Of a stretch of DNA of 11,817 nt, positions 1 to 7,435 are shown piece by piece (the stretch's first letter is position 1; the number at the start of each line of letters is the position of its first letter). The translations under genes and the position numbers were made by a program. The notes beneath the pieces were generated by a model. That model was not told the DNA's origin. It saw nothing but the letters and a program-made list of their open reading frames with translations, and did no database searches. Location: contig NVXO02000010.1 in assembly GCA_002733945.2 (NCBI GenBank), forward strand, positions 13,173-24,989, written 5' to 3'. The stretch comes from Sulfurimonas sp. (lineage in GTDB: Bacteria > Campylobacterota > Campylobacteria > Campylobacterales > Sulfurimonadaceae).

Positions 1-318
1 AGAAATACAAGAGAGAAAGATTTAGCACTGTTTTTCCGTATAAGAAAGATGGAAAACCCGCAGAGTGTTGCTGATGTACCTCTGTCTATAGTAGTACCTG
101 CATTTGTAATTAGTGAGATTAAAACAGCCTTTGAGATAGGTTTTTTAATCTTTTTACCATTTTTAGTTATAGATATGGTTGTAGCTTCCATACTTATGTC
201 TATGGGTATGATGATGCTTCCACCCGTTATGATATCTCTGCCTTTTAAGATACTTGTTTTTGTACTTATAGATGGGTGGAGTCTGCTTATCGGTAACCTG
301 GTAGCTTCGATAAAATAG
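1..318 (+). CDS. fliP: Flagellar type III export protein FliP, C-terminal part (5' end outside window)
   Basis: Frame 1 is open from the first base to the TAG at 316-318, giving 105 residues with no start in view, so the gene begins upstream. FliP is an inner-membrane core component of the flagellar export gate, together with FliQ and FliR. The visible part carries family hallmarks: the motif TREKDLALF, then [21 protein letters not shown], the hydrophobic segment [20 protein letters not shown], and [10 protein letters not shown] followed by a last hydrophobic helix ending in the WSLLIGNLV region. A start at the internal ATG at 49 would cut off conserved FliP sequence and is not credible. trmA follows 9 nt downstream on the same strand. 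The organism is therefore probably flagellated. Identification is firm; only the length is incomplete. Confidence 0.96.
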   Translation, partial: RNTREKDLALFFRIRKMENPQSVADVPLSIVVPAFVISEIKTAFEIGFLIFLPFLVIDMVVASILMSMGMMMLPPVMISLPFKILVFVLIDGWSLLIGNLVASIK

Positions 319-327
319 AGGATAAAT

Positions 328-1440
328 ATGAATTGTAAACATTTTGGTGAATGTGGTGCTTGTATCGTATATGAGAATGGATATGCGGGACAACTTAAAG
401 AAAAACTAGACTTAAATAAAGAACGATTTTCTTCATTTTATGATGGGGAGATTAGTGTTTTTGAATCTCCAGACCAACATTATCGTGCTCGTAGCGAGTT
501 TAAACTATGGCATGATGGTGATGAAATCCGTTATGCTATGAATAATGCCACTAAAGATGGTGTCGTGTTTGTAGAAGAGTGTCCTCAAGTAAATGAATAC
601 ATCTCAGAACTGATGCCAAAACTACTTACATCTATAAAAGAGGCCGAGATAGGCTTTAAATTATTTGGTATAGATTTTTTAAGTTCAAGCAGTGGTGAGA
701 TTGTTATCTCAATGTTATATCATAGATGCTTAGATGATGCTTGGGAAGAAAAAGCAAAAGTGATTGCAGAAAACTTGGGTATTTATATAATTGGACGTAG
801 TCGAAAACAAAAAGTTGTCATTGGTCAAGATTATATTACGGAAATCCTTAAGATAAATGATAGAGACTATAAGTTTCATCATATAGAAAACAGTTTTACA
901 CAACCAAATGCAAGAGTAAATGAAGATATGGTTACTTGGGCGATGAAGCAGTACTCTAGTGCTAGCGGTGATTTACTTGAACTCTATTGTGGTGCTGGAA
1001 ATTTTACTATACCGTTTGCTGAAATCTTTGATAAGGTACTCGCAACAGAAGTTTCAAAGTCATCCATAAATGCAGCAAAAGCAAATATGCAACTCAATGA
1101 TGTAGAAAATATAGAGTTTGTTCGTATGGCTGTAGAAGAGTTTGTAGATGCACTTGATGGAGGTAGAGAATACCGTCGTATGAAAGAGGTAGATATCAAC
1201 AAATATAATATAAAGAGTATATTTGTTGATCCTCCAAGAAGTGGTATGGATACAGACTCGTGCAATTTTATATCTCGCTATGAGCATATAGTATATATCT
1301 CATGCAACCCTGAGAGTTTAGTAAGGGATTTAGATATACTTAGTAAAACACACACTGTAATGGACATGGCTCTTTTTGACCAGTTTCCATACACTCATCA
1401 TGTTGAAATGGGTGTCAAACTTTTAAAAAAAGGTTCTTAA
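328..1440 (+). CDS. trmA: tRNA (uracil-5-)-methyltransferase TrmA with an RlmD-like four-cysteine set
   Basis: A 370-residue SAM-dependent enzyme expected to make 5-methyluridine at position 54 of the tRNA T-loop. It aligns along its whole length with E. coli TrmA (366 residues): HYRARSEFKLWHDGDE (51-66), VENSFTQPNA-like IENSFTQPNA (186-195), the SAM-binding LYCGAGNF (219-226), DPPRSGMD (301-308), the nucleophile C326 in YISCNPESL, and FDQFPYTHHVE ending at the likely general base E360. There is no N-terminal TRAM domain. Unusually, C3, C9 and C12 form CX5CX2C, and C85 (VEECP) follows 73 residues later. This matches the 4Fe-4S ligand pattern of RlmD/RumA, including the spacing, and is absent from E. 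coli TrmA. The RBS AGAGGA lies just upstream of ATG 328. The stop overlaps the next gene's start (TAATG). Activity on U54 rather than 23S rRNA is inferred from the TrmA-like body. Confidence 0.93.
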   Translation: MNCKHFGECGACIVYENGYAGQLKEKLDLNKERFSSFYDGEISVFESPDQHYRARSEFKLWHDGDEIRYAMNNATKDGVVFVEECPQVNEYISELMPKLLTSIKEAEIGFKLFGIDFLSSSSGEIVISMLYHRCLDDAWEEKAKVIAENLGIYIIGRSRKQKVVIGQDYITEILKINDRDYKFHHIENSFTQPNARVNEDMVTWAMKQYSSASGDLLELYCGAGNFTIPFAEIFDKVLATEVSKSSINAAKANMQLNDVENIEFVRMAVEEFVDALDGGREYRRMKEVDINKYNIKSIFVDPPRSGMDTDSCNFISRYEHIVYISCNPESLVRDLDILSKTHTVMDMALFDQFPYTHHVEMGVKLLKKGS

Positions 1441-2033
1441 TGAAATTTCTCTTTACATTGTTATTATCGTGTTTTACTTTATTAAACGCAGGTGAAGTGC
1501 AAAGAATAGAATCGATAGTAAACGATATAAGTAAGTTGAGAAATAACTATACAAAGGCTCAAAGTAGTTTAGTAGAAATGGAAGTAAGACTCGAAGAAGA
1601 AAAAAAACAGAACGAAATATTACGCCAAGATTTAAAGCTTTATAGCAATTATATGCGAAAAGAAAAAGAAAAAATAGTTTGTAAAATACCATCTCCTAAA
1701 ATCATCAAAACTACAGTTATAATCAAAAGAAATTTGAATAATCAAAGACTTGATAAAGAAAATGAATTTCCTTCTCTTCTTATGAAAGAGCAGTTTAAAA
1801 CAGATAAGTTTGATGGTTATGCATATACATATAGAGTGAAGATTGAAGCAAATATTTATAATGCGATAGATGGGGAAAAGATTGATGTATGGGAGCGATA
1901 CACCTCTTTTACCTCAAATGAAGCGACAGTAAAATGGATTAAAATCACAGGATATTTTACAGATAAGTTATGGGAAGCATCGAGTAAAGAGATGTGGATT
2001 AAAAGTTGTGACGCATTAAAGAGAAAGCACTAA
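1440..2033 (+). CDS. Hypothetical exported coiled-coil protein
   Basis: 197 residues, not recognised as a named family. The N-terminus is a typical Sec signal peptide: MK, a hydrophobic core FLFTLLLSCFTLL, and a probable signal peptidase I site after N-A-G at about residue 18. Residues 20-80 are rich in E, K, R, Q and L with heptad-like spacing and probably form a coiled coil. The rest (about 85-197) is mixed alpha/beta with several Trp and Tyr (YAYTYRVKIEANIY, DVWERYTSF, WIKITGYF), which suggests a small periplasmic beta domain. Two cysteines, near residues 81 and 190, remain after processing and could form a disulfide. The start overlaps the trmA stop (TAATG), with an AAAGG upstream, so translation is probably coupled. 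The next gene begins 3 nt after the stop. Location in the periplasm is inferred from the signal peptide; no function can be assigned. Confidence 0.85.
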   Translation: MKFLFTLLLSCFTLLNAGEVQRIESIVNDISKLRNNYTKAQSSLVEMEVRLEEEKKQNEILRQDLKLYSNYMRKEKEKIVCKIPSPKIIKTTVIIKRNLNNQRLDKENEFPSLLMKEQFKTDKFDGYAYTYRVKIEANIYNAIDGEKIDVWERYTSFTSNEATVKWIKITGYFTDKLWEASSKEMWIKSCDALKRKH

Positions 2034-2036
2034 AAA

Positions 2037-3443
2037 ATGAAAAAAATATTAATAATTAGTGATGGAGATGTAGGGGCACACTTTATTCAAAGGGTGAGTG
2101 AGACATACACTAATGAAAATATTTATTATATCGTTCAAACTAAGGCAAAAAAATTTGATGATGTAAATCCAGCACGTTTTAAATTTTATGAGTTTGATCC
2201 TACTAGTTTGTATAAATTAGCAAATCTTTTAAAAATGGAATTTATACAAGTTTTTATTGCCATGGACTCACAAATTGATGTAGAAAACACAATGAAAAAT
2301 ATTAGAGTCATTAAAAAGCAGCTTCGAGTGATAATTTTAAATCAATGGAAGATGAAAAATAAAGATGCATATGTAGAGCTCGTTAATGTAAATGAACTTG
2401 TAGCGTCTCGTCTCTTAGACTATCTACCAAATGTTCCTGTTATTGCCCAGAATGTTGGTGTAGGTGAGGGTGAGATAATGGAAGTGCTTGTTCCTTTTGG
2501 AAGCTCTTTTGTTTATAGACATATAGGTGCGATTGAGCAAAAAAATTGGCGAATTGTAGCGATATACAGAAACCGTAAACTTATTATGCCCTCACGACGT
2601 AAAATGATTCAACCAAATGACTTACTTATTTTAGTCGGTGAACCAGCAGTTCTAAAGTCAGTATACCGTTCTATTAAGCGTGAATTAGGACAGTTTCCAG
2701 CACCTTTTGGCTCAAACCTTTTACTCTATATTGATATGAATATAGTAAATCACGATACGATAAAAGAGACTATAAGACGCTCAGTATATGCAAATAGAAA
2801 GTTTAAATATGATCTCATAATCAAAGTTACAAACCCTTCAAATATAGAGATACTACAGTATATAAAGAGTCTTAGAAGTATGAATGTTATTATCTATATT
2901 GACTATGATAGTGTCAATTTAAGAGAAACTTTTCATAAAGATATTAAGTCCTACCATGTAGGACTTGTAATTATCTCAAAAGAGATGTTTTCTGACTGTT
3001 ATGTTAGGCTAGCTATGTATGAGGCACATGTTCCAGTACTTAAACTCTCCGATAGACGTTTCTCTAATCTTAAAGATGCAGCTCTAATACTTTCAAACAA
3101 CAAAGACCTTGAAAAAATTTCGGCCACTATTTTTGATATCTCTGAACAGATGAATTTTAATATAGAACTCCATAATTATATGTCTGAACATCAAGATGAA
3201 AAAGAGCAGGTGATTGAGCATTATAATAACCTCTCAACTATCTTTTCTAAAAGCATTAAAGTTTATAATGAAAACGAGAATCCAATCTCAAAATTAATGA
3301 AAAAAGAGAATTTTATTCAACTACTGCCTTTTACAAAAAAACTCACATCTCGCCGTTTTTATTCACTGTTTTCAACAGATAGTGAGAAGCTTTACTACAA
3401 GTTAGATGATTATCATCAAATCTTTATTCCGGTGCAACTCTAA
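2037..3443 (+). CDS. Soluble TrkA/RCK-like nucleotide-binding protein (COG3400-type)
   Basis: 468 residues with no transmembrane segment, so probably cytoplasmic. Residues 1-125 look like an RCK N / TrkA-N Rossmann domain: ILIISDGDVGAHFI at the start is a variant GxGxxG in which the first Gly is S8 (S8-D-G10-D-V-G13). Residues about 142-215 resemble a TrkA-C (RCK-C) domain, with GEGEIMEVLVP, the RIVAIYRNRKLIMP strand pair and PNDLLILVGEP. Residues 222-468 form an alpha/beta domain I do not recognise, starting LLLYIDMN. RCK domains normally gate K+ channels or transporters by binding NAD(H), ATP or cyclic di-AMP, but no Trk, Kef or Ktr membrane subunit lies in this window. aroB follows after about 60 nt, then an MscS channel. 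From memory, a homologue sits just upstream of aroB in H. pylori. The ligand and partner are unknown. Confidence 0.75.
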   Translation: MKKILIISDGDVGAHFIQRVSETYTNENIYYIVQTKAKKFDDVNPARFKFYEFDPTSLYKLANLLKMEFIQVFIAMDSQIDVENTMKNIRVIKKQLRVIILNQWKMKNKDAYVELVNVNELVASRLLDYLPNVPVIAQNVGVGEGEIMEVLVPFGSSFVYRHIGAIEQKNWRIVAIYRNRKLIMPSRRKMIQPNDLLILVGEPAVLKSVYRSIKRELGQFPAPFGSNLLLYIDMNIVNHDTIKETIRRSVYANRKFKYDLIIKVTNPSNIEILQYIKSLRSMNVIIYIDYDSVNLRETFHKDIKSYHVGLVIISKEMFSDCYVRLAMYEAHVPVLKLSDRRFSNLKDAALILSNNKDLEKISATIFDISEQMNFNIELHNYMSEHQDEKEQVIEHYNNLSTIFSKSIKVYNENENPISKLMKKENFIQLLPFTKKLTSRRFYSLFSTDSEKLYYKLDDYHQIFIPVQL

Positions 3444-3503
3444 TTTAGCAAGTTATTAGCTTATTTTTAGTATTATTTGTTATATTATAATTTTGGATAA
3501 ATA
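3444..3503 (+). promoter_or_regulatory. AT-rich spacer before aroB, possible weak promoter
   Basis: This 60-nt gap is among the longest in the + strand block. It is very AT-rich with periodic T-runs, the usual look of Campylobacterota sigma-70 promoters, which often lack a -35 box. A perfect TATAAT lies at 3486-3491, but it would place the transcript start about 6 nt before ATG 3504 and inside or after the ribosome-binding GGATAA (3495-3500). A TATTAT at 3471-3476 would give a more useful leader of about 20 nt. Whether aroB has its own promoter cannot be decided from sequence alone. Confidence 0.3.
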
Positions 3504-4553
3504 ATGCAAGTAAACATAGCACTTAAGCAAGTAGTAGACAACTCATATGACATCACAATAGATACACTTCAACCTATTCACTTTGACACAAAAGTTGCTA
3601 TCGTGACTAACCCTAAAGTTGCTGGACTACACTTATCTTATCTCTTATCAAAAGTAACTGCAAAAGAGCTTTATATCATTACCGTTCCTGATGGTGAAGA
3701 GTATAAAAATCAAGACTCAATCAATACTATACTCGAATCACTTTTTAACCACAAGTTTAACCGTAAGTCTATGCTTATCGCTTTTGGTGGTGGTGTGATT
3801 GGTGATATGACTGGTTTTGCTGCAAGTATTTACCAACGCGGTATTAACTTTGTTCAAATTCCCACTACTCTTCTTTCTCAAGTAGACGCTAGTGTTGGTG
3901 GTAAAACTGGTATGAACAATAGCTACGGAAAAAATCTTATAGGTGCGTTTCATCAACCTAAAGCCGTTTTAATTGACCCATATTTTTTAACTACACTTCC
4001 TTCTCGTGAGTTTGGCGCAGGTGTAGCAGAAGTTGTAAAAATGGCTGTGACTTTTAACAAAGAGTTTTTTGAATTTTTAGAAACAGCAGATTTAAATAAT
4101 CCAGATGTTTTGCAAGATGCTATAAAACAAGCTGTACAGACAAAAGCATCAGTTGTAGCACAAGATGAAAAAGAGCAAGGTATTCGAGCTGCTTTGAATT
4201 ATGGACATACTTTTGGACATGTTATAGAAAATGAGACAAAATATAAAAAATATCTTCACGGCGAAGCTGTAGCCATCGGTATGGTAATGGCAAATGATAC
4301 TGCTGTAAAAATGGGACTTATGAGTGAGAGTGAAGCACTTAGAGTTAAAAAATTATTAGAGAAATATTCACTTCCTACATCGTATACCATTATTGAGACA
4401 AATAGCTTTTATGAAACTTTTTTCTTAGATAAGAAAAGTTCCGATGCTAGTATCACTTTTATTCTTCCTGTTGGTATAGGTGGTGTCAAAATTACTGATG
4501 CTTGTGAGAAGTCTATTATCTTATCGGTTTTAGATACATTTGGAGCTAAATAA
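3504..4553 (+). CDS. aroB: 3-dehydroquinate synthase
   Basis: A 349-residue cytosolic enzyme for the second step of the shikimate pathway: it converts DAHP to 3-dehydroquinate with NAD+ and a divalent metal. The length is normal for bacterial AroB. Visible motifs are the NAD-binding GGGVIGDMTGF (95-105), then QIPTTLLSQVDASVGGKTG (118-136) with the conserved K134. The metal ligands are E176 (GVAEVVK), H235 (NYGHTFGH) and H252 (LHGEAV). The start ATG 3504 follows GGATAAATA. The stop overlaps the next start as TAATG, so translation of the downstream MscS gene is probably coupled. From memory, aroB also sits between an RCK-like gene and an MscS gene in other Campylobacterota, so the arrangement is ancestral rather than acquired. 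All residues expected for activity are present. Confidence 0.97.
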   Translation: MQVNIALKQVVDNSYDITIDTLQPIHFDTKVAIVTNPKVAGLHLSYLLSKVTAKELYIITVPDGEEYKNQDSINTILESLFNHKFNRKSMLIAFGGGVIGDMTGFAASIYQRGINFVQIPTTLLSQVDASVGGKTGMNNSYGKNLIGAFHQPKAVLIDPYFLTTLPSREFGAGVAEVVKMAVTFNKEFFEFLETADLNNPDVLQDAIKQAVQTKASVVAQDEKEQGIRAALNYGHTFGHVIENETKYKKYLHGEAVAIGMVMANDTAVKMGLMSESEALRVKKLLEKYSLPTSYTIIETNSFYETFFLDKKSSDASITFILPVGIGGVKITDACEKSIILSVLDTFGAK

Positions 4554-6187
4554 TGCAAATGAAATTTTTTGTATTTTTCTTTTTAATCTTGAGCGTATCT
4601 CTATTTGGGGCACAGAGTGCAGACAAGGCAGTTAAACAAGCACAGGCTGAAGACCTCAGAATATTAAACACAAGTAAAATCCAAACATATGAAAAACAAT
4701 TAAGTGATTTTGAAAAAGATATCTCACAAGAAAATACTTGGATTAAAAGTTATGCTTCTTACTTGACTTCACTTACAGTTAGAACGAGTTTAGCAGAGCT
4801 TGAAAAGCGTATCACTTACTTGAGTAAATACGCTAAAACGATAAGTGAAAAAGATGAGTTAAATGGGCTCATATCTAAAAAGAATATTTTAACATCACAA
4901 ATAGAGAAGTTAAAAGGGAAAAACTCAGCTCCATTTGCTGACTTGATAACACCACCAGCTATTGGTGAAATAGAAAAGATAACAAACCCTTTTGATATCT
5001 TTACTGGTTTTTCTACGATTAAAAACCTTACTATAAATTTTGAAGAGTATAAACTCAAACGTGATACTTTGATGAAGATAATAAGTCTTTTAAGTAAAGA
5101 ACATGATATTTATAAAGAGCTAGAGGTCTTAGATCCAAGTGGTAAGTACACAGAAACAAAAAAATATAAACAGACGCAATTAGATAGATTTGAGACGGCT
5201 CTTGATACAATTAACGCAACGTTAGATGTATATCAAAAAAGACTAGAGATCGTTGAGATTAGTCTAAACAAAGGTATAGAAAAACAAATATATAGACTGA
5301 TAAAAATCGGAATGGTTATTTTAGTTGTATTTTTGATATTTTTCCTACTTAAACTTGTAGTTAAGAAGTACATCACAGATAATGAACGATTTTATATGGC
5401 AAATAAAATCATTACATTTACTAACTTTACATTTATTATTCTAATACTATTTTTTAACTATATTGAAAATGTATCTTACCTTGTTACTATCTTAGGTTTT
5501 GCCTCTGCCGGTATCGCTATTGCCATGAAAGATTGGTTTATGTCTATTCTTGGTTGGTTAGTTATCGTTTTTGGTGGAAGCATCCATGTTGGTGATAGAA
5601 TCCGTGTAGATATGGATGGAATGCAGTATGTAGGTGATGTTATGGATATCTCACTGATTCGTATCACTCTCTTGGAAGATATAACTCTTACCTCAATTAT
5701 GCATAACCGTAGAGCTGGACGTATTATATTTATACCAAATAACTATGTATTTACACGTATGATTTCAAACTATACGCATAACTCTCTTAAAACAGTTTGG
5801 GATGGAGTAAAAATTACTATTACTTTTGATTCTAACCACAAAAAAGCTATGAATATCGCAAAGATGATTAGCAAGAAGTTTTCTAAGGGTTATACAGATA
5901 TCACAAGAAAACAGTTAAATAAACTACGTCAACACTATAGTCTGAAAAATACAAATGTTGAACCAAGAATATTTTCTTTTATAAACTCTAATGGTATGGA
6001 TATAGAAGCATGGTATCTTACAAACGCTTATGCTACATTAACACTTAGAAGTGTAATCTCAACAGAGATGGTTGATGCTTACAATGCTGAAGATGACATA
6101 ACTATAGCTTACCCTACACAACAAATATATGTTCAAAAGCAGGAAGAAATGACACCTCCTTTTGATGAAAAAGAAGCGAGAACTTAG
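4553..6187 (+). CDS. MscS-family mechanosensitive channel with a large periplasmic coiled-coil domain
   Basis: 544 residues. A signal peptide (FFVFFFLILSVSLFGA, cut near residue 20) is followed by a predicted periplasmic region of about 225 residues rich in K, E, L and I, with coiled-coil stretches near 40-120 and 160-245. Then come three membrane segments: about 249-271, 284-305 and 308-342. The last has the small-residue pattern LGFASAGIAIAMKDWF of the MscS pore helix TM3. The MscS beta domain follows (HVGDRIRV, 345-352; IPNNYVFTRMISNYT, 394-408), then the C-terminal domain to about 510. It should open under membrane tension and release solutes on osmotic downshock. It is much longer than E. 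coli MscS (286 residues) because of the periplasmic part, recalling YbdG/MscK-like variants. ATG 4553 is preceded by GGAG and overlaps the aroB stop; ATG 4559 is a less well-placed alternative. Confidence 0.9.
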   Translation: MQMKFFVFFFLILSVSLFGAQSADKAVKQAQAEDLRILNTSKIQTYEKQLSDFEKDISQENTWIKSYASYLTSLTVRTSLAELEKRITYLSKYAKTISEKDELNGLISKKNILTSQIEKLKGKNSAPFADLITPPAIGEIEKITNPFDIFTGFSTIKNLTINFEEYKLKRDTLMKIISLLSKEHDIYKELEVLDPSGKYTETKKYKQTQLDRFETALDTINATLDVYQKRLEIVEISLNKGIEKQIYRLIKIGMVILVVFLIFFLLKLVVKKYITDNERFYMANKIITFTNFTFIILILFFNYIENVSYLVTILGFASAGIAIAMKDWFMSILGWLVIVFGGSIHVGDRIRVDMDGMQYVGDVMDISLIRITLLEDITLTSIMHNRRAGRIIFIPNNYVFTRMISNYTHNSLKTVWDGVKITITFDSNHKKAMNIAKMISKKFSKGYTDITRKQLNKLRQHYSLKNTNVEPRIFSFINSNGMDIEAWYLTNAYATLTLRSVISTEMVDAYNAEDDITIAYPTQQIYVQKQEEMTPPFDEKEART

Positions 6188-7435
6188 ATGAAGAAAGTAT
6201 TTTTTAAGACCTTTGGTTGTCGAACAAATATTTATGACTCACAAGTCATGATGTCCTCTATGGAAGACTACGAAGTAACACTTAATGAGTCTGAAGCTGA
6301 TGCTATCGTTATAAACTCTTGCACTGTTACTAATGGCGCAGATACACATGTTCGCTCATACATTTCAGGGATTGAAAAAGAGGGGAATGGTGCTAAACTA
6401 TTTCTTACAGGTTGTGGTGCACACACTAAGGGTGAGTCACTTTTAAAAGAGGGACGTATTCATGGTGTTTTTGGACAGAGTGAAAAAGAAAAGATAGATA
6501 CACTGTTAAAAAAAGAGCAACCTTTTTATGATCCAGGTGATTTAAACCATATTGATGATGTCATTGTAGATGATTTTGTTGGTAAAAGTCGTGCATTTAT
6601 CAAGATACAAGAGGGTTGTAACTTTCGTTGTTCTTACTGCATTATTCCTTTTGTGCGTGGTGATGCTAGAAGTATGAGCGAAACGAAGATTTTAGAGCAA
6701 ATAGAGCGTTTAGCACTGAATGGTTTTGGGGAGTTTATCTTAACGGGAACAAATGTTGGTTCGTATGGACAAGATACAAAAACATCTTTAGTAAAACTAA
6801 TGAAAAAAATGTCTCAAATCCGTGGTGTTCGTAGAATCAGACTTGGAAGTGTTGAGCCTATACAGATAACAGATGAGTTTAAAGAGATTTTAGATGAACC
6901 CTGGATGGCTAGACATATGCATATAGCCCTGCAACACACTTCTCCCTCAATGCTAAAAATCATGAATAGACGTAATGTATATAAACAAGATAAAGAGCTT
7001 TTTGAACTTTTACATGAAAAAGGTTATGCTATAGGGACTGACTTTATAACTGGCCATCCAGGAGAGAGTGAAGAGCTTTGGGGTGAAGCAATGACTAATG
7101 TAAGAGACTTGCCACTCACACATCTTCATGCTTTTACATACTCTAAGCGAGATGGTACGCCCTCAGCAACTATGAAACCTGAAGTAAATGGTAAAGTGGC
7201 AAAACAGAGACTTCACGAGATTCAAAATCTTATAAATAGTAAAAACTATGAGTTTAGAAAAGCTGTGAAAGGTGAACTTGAAGTTCTTATAGAGTCTCAA
7301 AAAGATGGCTTGTTTCATGGACTTGATCAGTACTTTAACAAAATTATAGTAAGTTCTAAAGAAGACCTTATTGGTAACTGGGTTACAATAAAGGACTATG
7401 AAGTTAAAGAGGAGAACAACTATGCAAACATCTAA
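6188..7435 (+). CDS. mtaB: tRNA t6A37 methylthiotransferase MtaB
   Basis: 415 residues. MtaB is a radical-SAM enzyme that adds a methylthio group to N6-threonylcarbamoyladenosine at position 37 of tRNAs, next to the anticodon. The N-terminal methylthiotransferase domain has the three auxiliary-cluster cysteines C11 (TFGCRTN), C45 (INSCTVT) and C76 (LTGCGAH). The radical SAM cluster is C144-X3-C148-X2-C151 (EGCNFRCSYC). LTGTNVGSYG (around 180-190) and the SVEP segment are typical of the family, and a TRAM-like RNA-binding tail occupies about 355-408. TFGCRTN rather than the TYGCQMN of MiaB, and the INSCTVT context, favour MtaB over MiaB or RimO. The ATG lies directly after the MscS stop, and the end overlaps the next gene by 14 nt. 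With trmA it is the second tRNA-modification gene in the cluster. Confidence 0.9.
   Translation: MKKVFFKTFGCRTNIYDSQVMMSSMEDYEVTLNESEADAIVINSCTVTNGADTHVRSYISGIEKEGNGAKLFLTGCGAHTKGESLLKEGRIHGVFGQSEKEKIDTLLKKEQPFYDPGDLNHIDDVIVDDFVGKSRAFIKIQEGCNFRCSYCIIPFVRGDARSMSETKILEQIERLALNGFGEFILTGTNVGSYGQDTKTSLVKLMKKMSQIRGVRRIRLGSVEPIQITDEFKEILDEPWMARHMHIALQHTSPSMLKIMNRRNVYKQDKELFELLHEKGYAIGTDFITGHPGESEELWGEAMTNVRDLPLTHLHAFTYSKRDGTPSATMKPEVNGKVAKQRLHEIQNLINSKNYEFRKAVKGELEVLIESQKDGLFHGLDQYFNKIIVSSKEDLIGNWVTIKDYEVKEENNYANI
7408..7414 (+). promoter_or_regulatory. Ribosome binding site that fixes the FtsH-like start at 7422
   Basis: AGAGGAG inside the end of mtaB ends 7 nt before ATG 7422, an ideal Shine-Dalgarno sequence and spacing. 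The upstream in-frame ATG at 7398 has only AAAGG about 4 nt away and would add eight mainly basic and polar residues before the protein's natural N-terminus. The 550-residue start is therefore preferred. Confidence 0.75.

Noticed and set aside
3486..3491. Perfect TATAAT box before aroB as its main promoter.
   Set aside because: It lies only 12 nt from the start codon, so its transcript would start at or after the ribosome binding site; kept only as part of a low-confidence promoter region.
7398..7421. Earlier ATG for the FtsH-like gene.
   Set aside because: The ideal AGAGGAG at 7408-7414 serves ATG 7422; the extra eight residues have no counterpart that I know in the family.
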